DNA from: Schaalia vaccimaxillae DSM 15804
GTDB taxonomy: Bacteria; Actinomycetota; Actinomycetes; Actinomycetales; Actinomycetaceae
DNA length: 64,000 nucleotides
Direction of reading: 5' to 3'
NCBI RefSeq assembly: GCF_000420425.1
Contig: NZ_ATUX01000005.1
Location: 434,001 to 498,000 of the forward strand
The translations under genes and the position numbers were made by a program. The notes under the pieces were generated by a model that saw only the letters and a list, made by a program, of their open reading frames with translations, was not told the origin of the DNA and made no database searches. Shown one piece after another: positions 30,502 through 40,110 of this stretch (positions within the stretch are counted from its first letter, which is position 1; each line of letters begins with the position of its first letter).

Positions 30502-30532
30502 ATTTTAATTCCTTCCCCGACGTGACTGTCAA
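30502..30532 (-). promoter_or_regulatory. Predicted promoter of the GH3-symporter operon
   Basis: On the minus strand a consensus TTGACA (30527-30532) is followed after 17-19 bases by ATTAAA or TAAAAT (30502-30509). The palindromic operator follows directly. Confidence 0.65.
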
Positions 30533-30557
30533 GAGCTTTCGTGTCAGCAAGACCCGC

Positions 30558-30563
30558 TAAGGT
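30558..30563 (+). promoter_or_regulatory. -10 box for a probably leaderless DUF3017 transcript
   Basis: TAAGGT lies seven bases before GTG 30571, matching the spacing at tsaD and guaB. Confidence 0.45.
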
Positions 30564-30570
30564 GTGCAGC

Positions 30571-30864
30571 GTGATGGAACAGAGCACAGTTAAGCGACTG
30601 GTCGTTTGGGGTGAGAAAGCATCGATGCTTGTTGTGCTCGCGGGTGTTGCATCAGTGGTCCTCCTGCTACTTCTGGATCATCCTCACCGTGCTGTCCTGA
30701 GTGTTGTTGTCATGCTGATCGCAATGGCGATCTTGCGCCTGGTGATTCCGGGTAGACCCTGGTTTGCGTGCCGCAATCGGTGGATCGACAGTGCAGTGAT
30801 GGCGGCAGTGGCTCTTGCCATGTGGTACTTATCGCCTTTTACTGCCACGATCGGACTGGGCTAA
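30571..30864 (+). CDS. DUF3017-type small membrane protein
   Basis: 97 residues with three membrane helices (about 14-34, 40-58 and 74-92), basic at the ends of helices. Size, layout and position beside a TCA-cycle dehydrogenase gene fit the actinobacterial DUF3017 family. GTG 30571 and ATG 30574 are adjacent possible starts. The function is unknown. It is divergent from the GH3 operon and 120 bases upstream of icd. Confidence 0.65.
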   Translation: MMEQSTVKRLVVWGEKASMLVVLAGVASVVLLLLLDHPHRAVLSVVVMLIAMAILRLVIPGRPWFACRNRWIDSAVMAAVALAMWYLSPFTATIGLG

Positions 30865-30987
30865 GTCCCTGGTTACAACCTGTTCCGAACCTGGGCGCAG
30901 CCAACGTCATTGGCTTCAATCCAGTAACCTCAGTGTTGAGATCAAAGGGTGTATGCACCCGTGGCTGAGCTGAGCGTTGGAGGAACG

Positions 30988-32205
30988 ATGTCAACCATTA
31001 AGGTTGCTGGGCCCGTTGTTGAACTCGACGGTGACGAGATGACTCGTATCATATGGGCCTTTATTAAGGAACGTCTGATCCATCCTTACCTCGACGTCGA
31101 TCTGCGCTACTACGACCTGTCGATTCAAAACCGCGACGCGACAGACGACCAGGTCACTATTGATGCTGCCAACGCGATTAAAGAACACGGCGTCGGCATC
31201 AAGTGCGCCACCATTACCCCCGATGAGGCCCGCGTCGAAGAATTCGGCCTCAAGAAAATGTGGAAGAGCCCTAACGGTACGATCCGCAATATCTTGGGCG
31301 GTGTCATTTTCCGTGAGCCCATCATCATGTCTAATGTGCCTCGCCTGGTTCCGGGCTGGACCAAGCCGATTGTTGTTGGTCGTCATGCGTTCGGTGACCA
31401 GTACAAGGCCACCGACCTCAAGCTGGCGGGCGCCGGTACCGTCACCTTGACCTTCACGCCCGAAGACGGGTCCGAACCCATCCAACACGAGGTTGTGCGC
31501 ATTCCCGAGGGCGGCGGTGTGACCATGGGAATGTATAACTTCAACGAGTCCATAGTTGACTTTGCACGTGCGTCCTTCGCCTATGGTCTCAAGCGCGGAT
31601 ACCCGGTTTATCTGTCCACCAAAAACACCATTCTCAAGGCCTATGACGGCGCTTTCAAGGACATCTTCGCCGACGTCTATGAGCACGAATTCAAGGCAGA
31701 TTTCGAAGCTGCGGGCCTGACCTATGAGCATCGCCTCATTGACGATATGGTCGCTTCTGCTCTCAAGTGGGAGGGCGGCTACGTGTGGGCCTGCAAGAAC
31801 TATGACGGTGATGTGCAATCCGACGTTGTGGCTCAAGGATTCGGTTCGCTGGGTCTGATGACTTCGGTTCTGATGACTCCTGACGGTCGCACCATGGAGG
31901 CGGAGGCCGCTCACGGCACCGTCACTCGCCACTACCGTCAATACCAGGCCGGCAAGGAAACGTCGACCAACCCGATCGCGTCGATCTTCGCGTGGACACG
32001 GGGCTTGGCCCACCGCGGCGCCCTCGACTCCACACCCGAGGTCGTCGGATTTGCTAATACCTTGGAGAAGGTCGTGATCGACACGGTCGAGGGCGGCCAA
32101 ATGACGAAGGATTTGGCCATGCTTATTGGCTCTGACCAGGAGTGGCTCAACACTCAGGCATTCTTGTCGGCGTTGGATGAGAACCTGCAAAAGGCTTTGG
32201 CCTGA
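30988..32205 (+). CDS. icd: NADP-dependent isocitrate dehydrogenase (homodimeric, eukaryote-like type)
   Basis: 405 residues; oxidative decarboxylation of isocitrate to 2-oxoglutarate. [41 protein letters not shown] and [15 protein letters not shown] are signatures of the type II enzyme related to the mitochondrial and cytosolic eukaryotic forms, not of E. coli Icd. GGAGG is close before ATG 30988. Together with sdhAB and mdh in this window it indicates at least a partial TCA cycle. Confidence 0.95.
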   Translation: MSTIKVAGPVVELDGDEMTRIIWAFIKERLIHPYLDVDLRYYDLSIQNRDATDDQVTIDAANAIKEHGVGIKCATITPDEARVEEFGLKKMWKSPNGTIRNILGGVIFREPIIMSNVPRLVPGWTKPIVVGRHAFGDQYKATDLKLAGAGTVTLTFTPEDGSEPIQHEVVRIPEGGGVTMGMYNFNESIVDFARASFAYGLKRGYPVYLSTKNTILKAYDGAFKDIFADVYEHEFKADFEAAGLTYEHRLIDDMVASALKWEGGYVWACKNYDGDVQSDVVAQGFGSLGLMTSVLMTPDGRTMEAEAAHGTVTRHYRQYQAGKETSTNPIASIFAWTRGLAHRGALDSTPEVVGFANTLEKVVIDTVEGGQMTKDLAMLIGSDQEWLNTQAFLSALDENLQKALA

Positions 32206-32328
32206 CACAGGTTTCTTACTGAACGGGCTCATCCCAGAGTCCGTTATGTGAGCAAAGAAAAGGCAAAGGGCATGGATGGCGCATGCTTGACCTGATCCCA
32301 TCACTACAAGTGCTAGGTAGCAGTCAAC

Positions 32329-33660
32329 ATGCGCACTTTCTTCAAGAACTCCGGCATCCTTGTCTGGGTCATTACGGCGATCGTTCTCGCCCTGATCCTC
32401 GGCTCGATCAAGATCGGTGACAACCACCTGATTCCCGTTGGTATCGGGCGAATCTTCGCAACCTTCTCCGACCTATTCAGCCAATTTCTGAGCTTCTCCA
32501 TTCCGCTCATCATCATCGGCCTGGTCACCCCCGCGATCGCGGACCTGGGTCGAGGAGCAGGCCGATGGCTCGGCATCACCGCAGCCATCGCTTACGGCTC
32601 GACGCTCTTCTCTGGTTTCTTGACCTACCTGGCCTGTGCTGCGGTTCTGCCGGGGCTGCTAGGAGCTGAGGGATTAGAGGACGTTAAGGAGCCAGGCAGC
32701 TCGCTGGCCACCTACTTCACCGTTGAAATGCCTGCGCCCGTTGGCGTCATGACGGCGCTTCTGCTGTCCTTCGTCATCGGTATTGGCCTGGCGATGGTCC
32801 CCCGTGGTGTGATGCGCAAGGGCTTCATTGAGTTCCGCGCCATCATCACCAAACTCATTGAGCGCATCATTATTCCGCTGCTGCCCCTGCATATCTTCGG
32901 CATTTTCTTGAACCTGACTTACACGGGCGAAGCCTGGGACATCATGCACACGCTGCTGCGCGTCGTCATCGTTGTTCTCCTGCTTGAAGTGGTCATTCTC
33001 GGTATTCAATACGGTGTTGCCGGTGCTATCGCCAAGAAGAACCCCTTCAAGGCCCTGGCTACCATGATGCCCGCCTACCTGACGGCACTGGGCACTTCAT
33101 CCTCGGCGGCAACCATCCCTGTGACGCTACGCCAGACGAAGAAGAATGGTATTTCTGACGCAGTTGCTTCTTTCACTGTCCCGTTGTGTGCGACCATCCA
33201 CCTGGCTGGTTCAACCTCGAAGATCTTTGCTTTCGCTTTCGCGATTGCTCTGACACAGAACATTGACGTATCGCTAATTCAGTGGGTTGGCTTCATCTTC
33301 ATGCTCGGTATCACTATGATCGCTGCCCCCGGTGTTCCTGGTGGAGCGATTATGGCGGCCACAGGCCTGCTGGCCTCGATGCTTGGATTCAATGAGGCTC
33401 AGGTTGCTTTGATGATCGCCACGTACATCGCTCTCGACTCCTTCGGTACTGCCACCAATGTCACCGGTGACGGAGCGATTGCGCTAATCATTGACAAGAT
33501 TTCGCAAGGCCGCATCGGTCGCGCTGCCGATCCGGAAAATACCAAGGATCTGGCGTTCGACGGCATGAAGTACCTGGATCGCGTATCGGTCGACGGTGTA
33601 GTGACCTCTGAAGAGCTTGCTGAATCCGCTGCCCGAAATGGAGCAGAAGCTCTCGGCTAA
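32329..33660 (+). CDS. Dicarboxylate/amino acid:cation symporter (DAACS/GltP family)
   Basis: 443 residues with eight helices and two re-entrant hairpins expected. The serine-rich hairpin motif GTSSSAATIPVTL and the substrate/sodium motif FGTATNVTGDGA are clear. Such proteins take up glutamate, aspartate, serine or C4-dicarboxylates with Na+ or H+. The C-terminal tail is long and acidic. The ribosome site is weak (AGGTAG). A terminator follows. The true substrate cannot be read from sequence. Confidence 0.9.
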   Translation: MRTFFKNSGILVWVITAIVLALILGSIKIGDNHLIPVGIGRIFATFSDLFSQFLSFSIPLIIIGLVTPAIADLGRGAGRWLGITAAIAYGSTLFSGFLTYLACAAVLPGLLGAEGLEDVKEPGSSLATYFTVEMPAPVGVMTALLLSFVIGIGLAMVPRGVMRKGFIEFRAIITKLIERIIIPLLPLHIFGIFLNLTYTGEAWDIMHTLLRVVIVVLLLEVVILGIQYGVAGAIAKKNPFKALATMMPAYLTALGTSSSAATIPVTLRQTKKNGISDAVASFTVPLCATIHLAGSTSKIFAFAFAIALTQNIDVSLIQWVGFIFMLGITMIAAPGVPGGAIMAATGLLASMLGFNEAQVALMIATYIALDSFGTATNVTGDGAIALIIDKISQGRIGRAADPENTKDLAFDGMKYLDRVSVDGVVTSEELAESAARNGAEALG

Positions 33661-33677
33661 CCTATCCCCAAGAAAAT

Positions 33678-33718
33678 AATGCCCCGGGTAGATGAATTTG
33701 AGCATCGCCCGGGGCATT
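33678..33718. terminator. Bidirectional terminator between symporter and DUF1349 genes
   Basis: AATGCCCCGGG (33678-33688) pairs with CCCGGGGCATT (33708-33718) around a 19-base loop between two convergent genes. Confidence 0.7.
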
Positions 33719-33762
33719 GCCCTATTAACTCAGCGTTCTAGCTGGAATCCGCAGATACGTCA

Positions 33763-34344
33763 TCAGTGAAGGGATACATCAGGTTCGCCTACGCTGCACT
33801 CGTGGAAAGTGACTTTCAGTCCTGAACGGCTCGGCGCGCACAGGTATAGGCCTGCACGTACAGGGCAGGTTGGTGTCCAAGGTGCGAGCCGCAGAAGACT
33901 TAACGGCTGGCCATCAATTCCTGCGCGTAGGGTGATGGCATCCCCCGTCCAAGATGCGCGTACTCGAATACGTTGCCCAGCCATATCGGGACGCGGAGTA
34001 ACCGACCAGTCGGACATAGTGCGGGTGACCACGGCACCGAGCTGGGGTGCGCCATCTGAGAATTCGACACCAGCCTTGATCCATTCTGACTCGGAGGCTT
34101 CGATGAACAACCCAGCTTGGTCGAATTTTCTGGTGTAGTCGGCAGTGAAAACGACATCGATGGCTTTGCCTTCTTCGAAGGGGGCGACGAGGGCGTGAGC
34201 GGTGTGCAGGGTGAACCCGTAGGAAGTGGTCCTCCATGCATCAGATTTTTCAATGGCTTCGACGACGAGGGAACCATTCTCGAGGGCTTGGACTGCGACG
34301 GGCGCGGTTGTCCATTCGCCCACCCAACTTGCTGCGTGTGTCAT
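33763..34344 (-). CDS. DUF1349-type beta-sandwich protein
   Basis: 193 residues. The pattern ADYTRKFDQAGLFIEASESEWIKAGVEFSDG...LGAVVTR is typical of DUF1349/YeeV-like concanavalin-fold proteins that may bind sugars. No signal peptide or membrane segment is seen. I chose ATG 34344 because a TATGAT box lies seven bases upstream on the coding strand (leaderless style); an upstream ATG pair at 34356 overlaps that box. The function is unknown. Confidence 0.75.
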   Translation of the reverse strand: MTHAASWVGEWTTAPVAVQALENGSLVVEAIEKSDAWRTTSYGFTLHTAHALVAPFEEGKAIDVVFTADYTRKFDQAGLFIEASESEWIKAGVEFSDGAPQLGAVVTRTMSDWSVTPRPDMAGQRIRVRASWTGDAITLRAGIDGQPLSLLRLAPWTPTCPVRAGLYLCAPSRSGLKVTFHECSVGEPDVSLH

Positions 34345-34484
34345 GAACGACATCATACCTGTAGCGTGGTTTCGACAACGAGCTTCGCAGTGTCAGCCCA
34401 GGTGCTGTTTAGTAGAAGGGACAATAGACTTGAATTGGTTCGACACGCAACGAGTGCGCGTCACAGGAAACGGAGAATCCAGGC

Positions 34485-36764
34485 ATGGAATCCACTAGCC
34501 AGTCCACCACCGCTCAGACCAAGATTGGTGTCCTCACCTCCGGCGGCGATGCCCAAGGGATGAATGCAGCAGTGCGAGCCGTTGTCCGCACGGCCCTTGC
34601 CCGTGGCGCGCAGCCATACGCTGTACTTGAAGGCTGGTCTGGGGCAGTCAAAGGCGGCGACGCTATCAAAAAGATGGAATGGTCTGACGTCTCCAGCATC
34701 CTCCAAGAGGGCGGAACCGTTATCGGAACCGCACGCTGCCCTGAGTTCCGGGACTACGAAGGCCGCCACGCAGCCGCCAAGCATCTCATTGAACACGGCA
34801 TTGACCGCCTCGTTGTCATTGGGGGTGACGGCTCCCTGTCAGGCACAGACGAGTTCCGCAGCGAATGGCCCCAACACATGAATGAACTGGTTGACGAGGG
34901 CATCATTAACCGCGAGGTGGCAGACGCACACCCCGCCCTTATTGTCGTTGGACTAGTTGGATCGATTGACAACGACATGGTTGGCACCGACATGACCATC
35001 GGAGCCGACACTGCCCTCCACCGTATCCTTGACGCCCTCGACCAACTGACCAGCACCGCGGCCTCACATCAACGTTGCTTCGTCGTCGAAGTTATGGGAC
35101 GCCACTGCGGATACCTGCCGCTTATGGCTGCAGTCGCCGGTGGTGCCGACTACGTTTTCACTCCGGAAAATCCCGCAGCCCCCGGCTGGGAAGACGATTT
35201 GGCTGAACACCTGCGTTTGGGCCGAGAAGCTGGGCGACGTGAATCCCTCGTCCTTGTCGCTGAAGGAGCAACCGACCGCGACGACAACCTGCTCACCACC
35301 CAGCACATTGCTGACGTCATTAAAGAACGCAGCGGCGAGGACGCGCGCGTCACCATCCTTGGCCACGTGCAAAGGGGCGGCACGCCCTCGGCCTACGACC
35401 GATGGATGTCCACACTATTGGGTTACGGTGCTGTCCAAGAGATCCTCAGCCGCGGCCCCGATGACATCCCATGCATCCTGGGTTTACGGCACAATCGGAT
35501 CACTCGCATTCCTTTGATGAAGGCTGTTAAAGACACGCGCGCCGTCAAAGACCTCATTGCCGCGGGCGACTACGAGGCCGCCCAGAATGCGCGCGGCCGT
35601 TCCTTCCGAACGATGGTCGACATTAACGCGATCCTTTCTACCCCGCCACAACTCACCCCGGCACCAACCGAATCACCCAGACGCGTAGGCATCCTGCACG
35701 CAGGCGGTCTTGCGCCCGGCATGAACACCGCGGCCCGCGCCGTAGTTCGCCTAGGTATTGCTCGAGGCTGGACCATGCTCGGCATTGAAGGATCCTGGAA
35801 AGGGCTGGCTGACAACAAGGTCAAGGAACTGACGTGGGCTGACGTCGAGGGCTGGGCTTTCAAGGGCGGTGCGGAGCTGGGAACCCGGCGCGAAGTACCC
35901 GAAATTGAGGAGTATTACGCGCTGGGCCGTGCCATTGAACGCAACGAGTTGGACGCCCTCATTGTCATCGGCGGGCTCAACGCTTATCTGGCTGTCAACG
36001 CCATGATAACTGAACGTGACCGCTATCCTGCATTCCGCATTCCGATCGTCCTCGTGCCCGCCTCGATTGACAACAATCTGCCCGGCTCGGAACTGTCGAT
36101 TGGCGCTGACACCGCGCTGAACAATGCAACGTGGGCAATCGATCGAATTAAAGAATCAGCGTCGGCTGCGCGCCGCTGCTTCATAGCCGAAGTTATGGGA
36201 CGGCGCTGCGGATACCTGACTCTCATGTCCGCGCTTGCAACGGGGGCGGAGTTCATGTACCTCAATGAGGACACTCCCACCCTGGACCAGATCGGCCAGG
36301 ATGCAAAGAAAATGGCCGAGTCTTTCAAGTCTGGGCGCAAGCTTTTCGTCACCCTAGTCAATGAGAATGCTTCGGCTTTCTATGACCGCGAGTTCCTGGC
36401 ATCAGTCTTCGAGTCCGCTTCCCAGGGGCTTTTCGACGTGCGTCACAGTGCACTTGGGCACCTCCAGCAGGGCGGGTCTCCCAGCCCCTTTGACCGTCTG
36501 CTTGCCACTCGCTTAGCCAACAGGGCGCTGGAACATATTCAGAACCAGTTCACCCGCGGCGAGTCTGAGGGCGTCTATATCGGCCAAGTCGGCAACCGGA
36601 TCGAGGCGCGACTGGTGAAGAATATGTTTGACGATCTTGACATTTCTAATCGCCGCCCCTTCGATCAGTGGTGGAGGGAGTTCACCGCGGTCCAGCGCAT
36701 CGTCTCGCTCAAAGATTCTGGAGCTGAGGCTGCGGCCATCAGCATCGGCGACGCACAGGATTGA
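34485..36764 (+). CDS. pfk: Double-length 6-phosphofructokinase (two fused PFK domains)
   Basis: 759 residues made of two tandem PFK domains (about 10-385 and 392-750), like eukaryotic enzymes and unlike the 320-340-residue bacterial PfkA. The N-terminal half keeps GGDAQGMN, GGDGSL, SIDNDM with the catalytic Asp, and VMGRHCGY. In the C-terminal half GGDGS has become GGLNA and the motif reads SIDNNL, so it probably binds effectors rather than catalysing. A TAGACT box (34425-34430) gives a short leader. It is followed by pgi at 45 bases, forming an upper-glycolysis pair. Confidence 0.88.
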   Translation: MESTSQSTTAQTKIGVLTSGGDAQGMNAAVRAVVRTALARGAQPYAVLEGWSGAVKGGDAIKKMEWSDVSSILQEGGTVIGTARCPEFRDYEGRHAAAKHLIEHGIDRLVVIGGDGSLSGTDEFRSEWPQHMNELVDEGIINREVADAHPALIVVGLVGSIDNDMVGTDMTIGADTALHRILDALDQLTSTAASHQRCFVVEVMGRHCGYLPLMAAVAGGADYVFTPENPAAPGWEDDLAEHLRLGREAGRRESLVLVAEGATDRDDNLLTTQHIADVIKERSGEDARVTILGHVQRGGTPSAYDRWMSTLLGYGAVQEILSRGPDDIPCILGLRHNRITRIPLMKAVKDTRAVKDLIAAGDYEAAQNARGRSFRTMVDINAILSTPPQLTPAPTESPRRVGILHAGGLAPGMNTAARAVVRLGIARGWTMLGIEGSWKGLADNKVKELTWADVEGWAFKGGAELGTRREVPEIEEYYALGRAIERNELDALIVIGGLNAYLAVNAMITERDRYPAFRIPIVLVPASIDNNLPGSELSIGADTALNNATWAIDRIKESASAARRCFIAEVMGRRCGYLTLMSALATGAEFMYLNEDTPTLDQIGQDAKKMAESFKSGRKLFVTLVNENASAFYDREFLASVFESASQGLFDVRHSALGHLQQGGSPSPFDRLLATRLANRALEHIQNQFTRGESEGVYIGQVGNRIEARLVKNMFDDLDISNRRPFDQWWREFTAVQRIVSLKDSGAEAAAISIGDAQD

Positions 36765-36809
36765 CCTGTACTCTTCTCACCGGAAGACTTTCGATTCTCA
36801 GGAGCACTT

Positions 36810-38486
36810 ATGACAGACAACCAGGTGATCGACCCGACCAAGACTCCCGCGTGGGATGCCCTTGATGTTCGGGCTGACGCATTCGATCCGGACCTGCGCA
36901 CCTGGTTCGCCCAGCAACCGGACCGCGCGGCTGCATGGACGAGGACGGCTGCAGACCTGCACGTCGACCTGTCGAAGAATCTCATTGATGAGGGCGTTCT
37001 AGCCGACCTGCTGGACCTCGCCGAACAGACCGGCGTCCTCGAATTACGGGACCGCATGTATTCGGGCGAGCACATTAACGTCACTGAGGATCGCGCGGTG
37101 TTGCACACGGCTTTGCGTCGCCCCGCCGACGATGAGCTGACGGTTGACGGCCAGGATGTGATTGCAGACGTCCACGATGAGCTGACCAAGATTTACGACT
37201 TTGCTGAGCGCGTACGCAGTGGCGAATGGACTGGTGTTACCGGCAAGCCGGTTGAAACAATCCTCAATATCGGTATCGGCGGCTCTGACCTGGGTCCGGT
37301 GATGGCGTATGAGGCTCTCAAGCCTTTCGTGTCCGAGGGGCTGACCTGCCGCTTCATTTCCAATATCGACCCCACGGATGCGGGGGAGACCACCAAGGAC
37401 TTGGACCCGGAAACAACGCTGGTCATTGTCGCATCCAAGACTTTCACCACTTTGGAAACCATCACCAATGCGAAGGTGGTACGTCAGTGGTTCCTAGATG
37501 CTTTGCGTGAGCGCGGTCTGGCCCAAGGTGACGATGGCGCTGCACAAGCGATTGCCAAGCATTTTGTTGCTGTGTCTACTGCGCTGGATAAGGTCGCCGA
37601 GTTTGGCATTGATCCAGCTAACGCTTTTGGTTTTTGGAACTGGGTGGGCGGACGCTACTCGGTGGATTCAGCCGTGGGATTGTCACTGGTCTTGGCTATT
37701 GGTACTGATGGTTTTGCGGATTTCCTTGAGGGATTCCATGCGATGGACCGCCATTTTGCCGAGGCTGCGCCAGCAGACAATGTTCCCCTGCTCATGGGTC
37801 TGCTCAACGTCTGGTACTCGAACTTCCTGGGTGCGGACACTCACGCGGTGCTGCCGTATTCGCAGTACCTGCATCGTTTCCCCGCCTACCTGCAGCAGCT
37901 CACCATGGAATCAAATGGTAAGTCAGTGCGACGCGATGGGGCACCGGTGACTTATGAGACGGGTGAAGTGTTCTGGGGTGAGCCGGGCACGAATGGCCAG
38001 CATGCGTTCTATCAGCTGATCCACCAGGGCACCCGCATGATTCCCGCGGACTTTATTGCTTTTGCGAACCCGGCATGGCCGCTCAAGGATGAAGACGCGG
38101 ATATGCACGAGTTGTTCTTGTCGAACTTCTTTGCGCAGACCAAGGCTTTGGCTTTCGGCAAGACCAGTGATGAAGTTCGGGCTGAGGGAACGCCGGAGCA
38201 TATTGTTTCAGCCCGCGTGTTTACTGGAAACCGTCCGACCACGTCGATTATGGCTCCTTCCTTGACGCCGCGGGTTTTGGGCGAGCTTATTGCCTTGTAC
38301 GAGCACATCACTTTCGTAGAGGGGGCTGTGTGGGGCTTGGATTCATTCGACCAGTGGGGTGTTGAACTGGGCAAGGTCTTGGCCAAGCAGATTCTTCCGG
38401 CGATCGAGGGCGATGAGGCTGCGCTGGAGGCGCAAGATTCGTCGACCCGGGCACTCATTGAGTATTACCGCGCGAATAGAGCCTGA
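36810..38486 (+). CDS. pgi: Glucose-6-phosphate isomerase
   Basis: 558 residues; interconverts glucose 6-phosphate and fructose 6-phosphate. Motifs visible are [19 protein letters not shown], the phosphate-binding [23 protein letters not shown] and the C-terminal QWGVELGK, which carries the catalytic Gln-Lys region. AGGAG precedes ATG. It is co-transcribed with the phosphofructokinase and ends in a terminator-like hairpin. Confidence 0.97.
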   Translation: MTDNQVIDPTKTPAWDALDVRADAFDPDLRTWFAQQPDRAAAWTRTAADLHVDLSKNLIDEGVLADLLDLAEQTGVLELRDRMYSGEHINVTEDRAVLHTALRRPADDELTVDGQDVIADVHDELTKIYDFAERVRSGEWTGVTGKPVETILNIGIGGSDLGPVMAYEALKPFVSEGLTCRFISNIDPTDAGETTKDLDPETTLVIVASKTFTTLETITNAKVVRQWFLDALRERGLAQGDDGAAQAIAKHFVAVSTALDKVAEFGIDPANAFGFWNWVGGRYSVDSAVGLSLVLAIGTDGFADFLEGFHAMDRHFAEAAPADNVPLLMGLLNVWYSNFLGADTHAVLPYSQYLHRFPAYLQQLTMESNGKSVRRDGAPVTYETGEVFWGEPGTNGQHAFYQLIHQGTRMIPADFIAFANPAWPLKDEDADMHELFLSNFFAQTKALAFGKTSDEVRAEGTPEHIVSARVFTGNRPTTSIMAPSLTPRVLGELIALYEHITFVEGAVWGLDSFDQWGVELGKVLAKQILPAIEGDEAALEAQDSSTRALIEYYRANRA

Positions 38487-38502
38487 ATCCCTATCTGATC
38501 GA

Positions 38503-38534
38503 CGAGGCCGATCCACCTGTGTGGGTCGGTCTCG
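38503..38534 (+). terminator. Terminator after pgi
   Basis: A 14-bp stem with two G-U pairs (38503-38516 with 38521-38534) and a four-base loop, followed by TTGCTTG. It lies 16 bases after the pgi stop. Confidence 0.7.
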
Positions 38535-38557
38535 TTGCTTGACTGGTAGAGCGATGT

Positions 38558-38623
38558 GCGTCCCTCGGGGGAGTTTTGGGCGTCCTTCGCGGGAGTTTTG
38601 GGCGTCCCTCGGGGCGGGTGGGG
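38558..38623. repeat. Three tandem 22-bp repeats related to those at 19.3 kb
   Basis: Units at 38558-38579, 38580-38601 and 38602-38623 begin GCGTCCYTCG and the first two end GAGTTTTGG; the third is degenerate at its end. The core TCCCTCG/CGGGA is imperfectly self-complementary. Together with the pair at 19322-19365 this is an intergenic repeat family. Confidence 0.85.
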
Positions 38624-38755
38624 CTTGGTGACAGGTGCGTCAGCACCGACGACTTTGGCGTGTCACCGACACGCAGATCCGTAACCTAAGGCTCGGAACG
38701 CGCACACAACATGCGCGAACCAGTCCAACACAGGAAAGACCATCAAGGAATACGC

Positions 38756-39364
38756 ATGTCGGAACCAAGTCAGACTCGAACAACGAACGCACTGTCCGTG
38801 AAATCTCTGGTCACCATCGGAGTCTTCGCAGCGATCTACTTCGTTGTCCTCGCGGCATGCACCATGATGTCGATGATCTCGCCGGCATTCCACCTCGTGG
38901 GAATCACCCTCTCGACCCTCGTCAACGCCTTCGTCGTCATGGCCCTGCTCGCCCGCTGCCCAGCAATGGGCACACTGACCATCCTCGGGGCCGTCGTTAC
39001 CGGACTCATGACCCTCATGGGGCAATTCTGGGTCTCCCTGATCCTCGGAATTGGCGCAGGCTTACTCGCTGACATCACTCGCCGCCTCATCGGACCTGCC
39101 AGCAAAATAGGCTCAGCCATTTCATACGGCATCTTCCAGCTTTGGCTCATCGGCCCACTCCTTCCTGTGGTTCTTACCCCTGAAGCGTGGTTCGCGCGCA
39201 TTACCGTGCGCAGGGGAGCCGACTATGTTGCCGCCATGGAAGCCCTCTTTACGCCCACAAACCTCATCATTTTCCACGTGGCCAACGCTCTCCTGGGAAT
39301 CCTCTTTGCGTTGCTGGCGGCAAAGTCTCTCAAACGGCACTTCCAGAAGTCCTCTATCCTGTGA
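38756..39364 (+). CDS. MptD-like (Trep_Strep family) ECF transporter substrate-binding S component
   Basis: 202 residues with about six helices. The S-component layout, an N-terminal SVKSLVTIGVFAAIYFVV segment and the small-residue helix faces resemble the MptD/Trep_Strep group whose ligands are unknown. ATG 38756 has AAGGAA upstream; the frame extends to 38711 without a good site. Its stop overlaps the EcfT start (GTGA). The ligand is not predictable and no riboswitch was recognised in the leader. Confidence 0.8.
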   Translation: MSEPSQTRTTNALSVKSLVTIGVFAAIYFVVLAACTMMSMISPAFHLVGITLSTLVNAFVVMALLARCPAMGTLTILGAVVTGLMTLMGQFWVSLILGIGAGLLADITRRLIGPASKIGSAISYGIFQLWLIGPLLPVVLTPEAWFARITVRRGADYVAAMEALFTPTNLIIFHVANALLGILFALLAAKSLKRHFQKSSIL

Positions 39365-40110
39365 CCGCTCCAGCCGCGTACGCTCCCGCACTCGCGACGA
39401 CGGGGCGCAAAGCTGCGCGTCCAGACGCCAGGACACGCCTCGTGCTCCTTCTGACGATCAACGTCGTAGCGCTGGGCCGTAGTACCTACCTGTGTGCCCT
39501 CGTGTGCGCTCTTCTCGTCCTCGTCCTACTGATCCTGGTTCGACGAACGAGGGCGGCCACAACCGTCGCTTTGGCAGTCACCATTGGTTCGACAGCGTAC
39601 TTCGCCCTCCCCATACTTTGGGATAGCCCGTGGGCTGCAATCGTTGGGGGACTCGGATTTTGGGCCACCCGATTCGGTATAGCTGCCGGCACAGGATTCT
39701 GGCTCCTGGCAACCACCACAGTCGGAGAACTCGCGGCCGCTCTTGAACGGCTCCGAGTCCCCAGGGCCATCGTCATTCCACTGACCGTCATGCTCAGATT
39801 CCTACCGCTCGTCGTCGAAGAACTGCGTGCCATTATCGACGCCATGCGTCTGCGCGGAGTCATCCCAGGGGTGGGCACCCTCATCACTCGGCCCATACGC
39901 GCGGTCGAATATGTCATGATGCCGCTTCTAGCAGCCATGATCCGCATGACTGATGACCTGTCAGCCTCAGCAATGCTTCGAGGGCTCGGATCCAAAACGC
40001 GACGAACCAGCATTATCCGCCTGGGTTTTGGCCCTATCGACGCCGTTTACCTGATCGTCATGATCGGTCTTGTTGCACTGCGAATGAGTGGATGGGACGT
40101 GCCATGGTGA
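39361..40110 (+). CDS. ECF transporter transmembrane component EcfT
   Basis: 249 residues with about five or six helices. The coupling region includes RAIVIPLTVMLRFLPLVVEE and the later MRLRGV and AMLRGLG motifs, which are the Ala-Arg-Gly type coupling helices that contact the ATPases. The start GTG overlaps the stop of the S component and the gene overlaps the ATPase start, so all three are coupled. Confidence 0.85.
   Translation: MTAPAAYAPALATTGRKAARPDARTRLVLLLTINVVALGRSTYLCALVCALLVLVLLILVRRTRAATTVALAVTIGSTAYFALPILWDSPWAAIVGGLGFWATRFGIAAGTGFWLLATTTVGELAAALERLRVPRAIVIPLTVMLRFLPLVVEELRAIIDAMRLRGVIPGVGTLITRPIRAVEYVMMPLLAAMIRMTDDLSASAMLRGLGSKTRRTSIIRLGFGPIDAVYLIVMIGLVALRMSGWDVPW

Noticed and set aside
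30991-32427. 478-codon minus-strand frame over icd
   Set aside because: Antisense shadow; the plus-strand icd has all catalytic motifs and a ribosome site.
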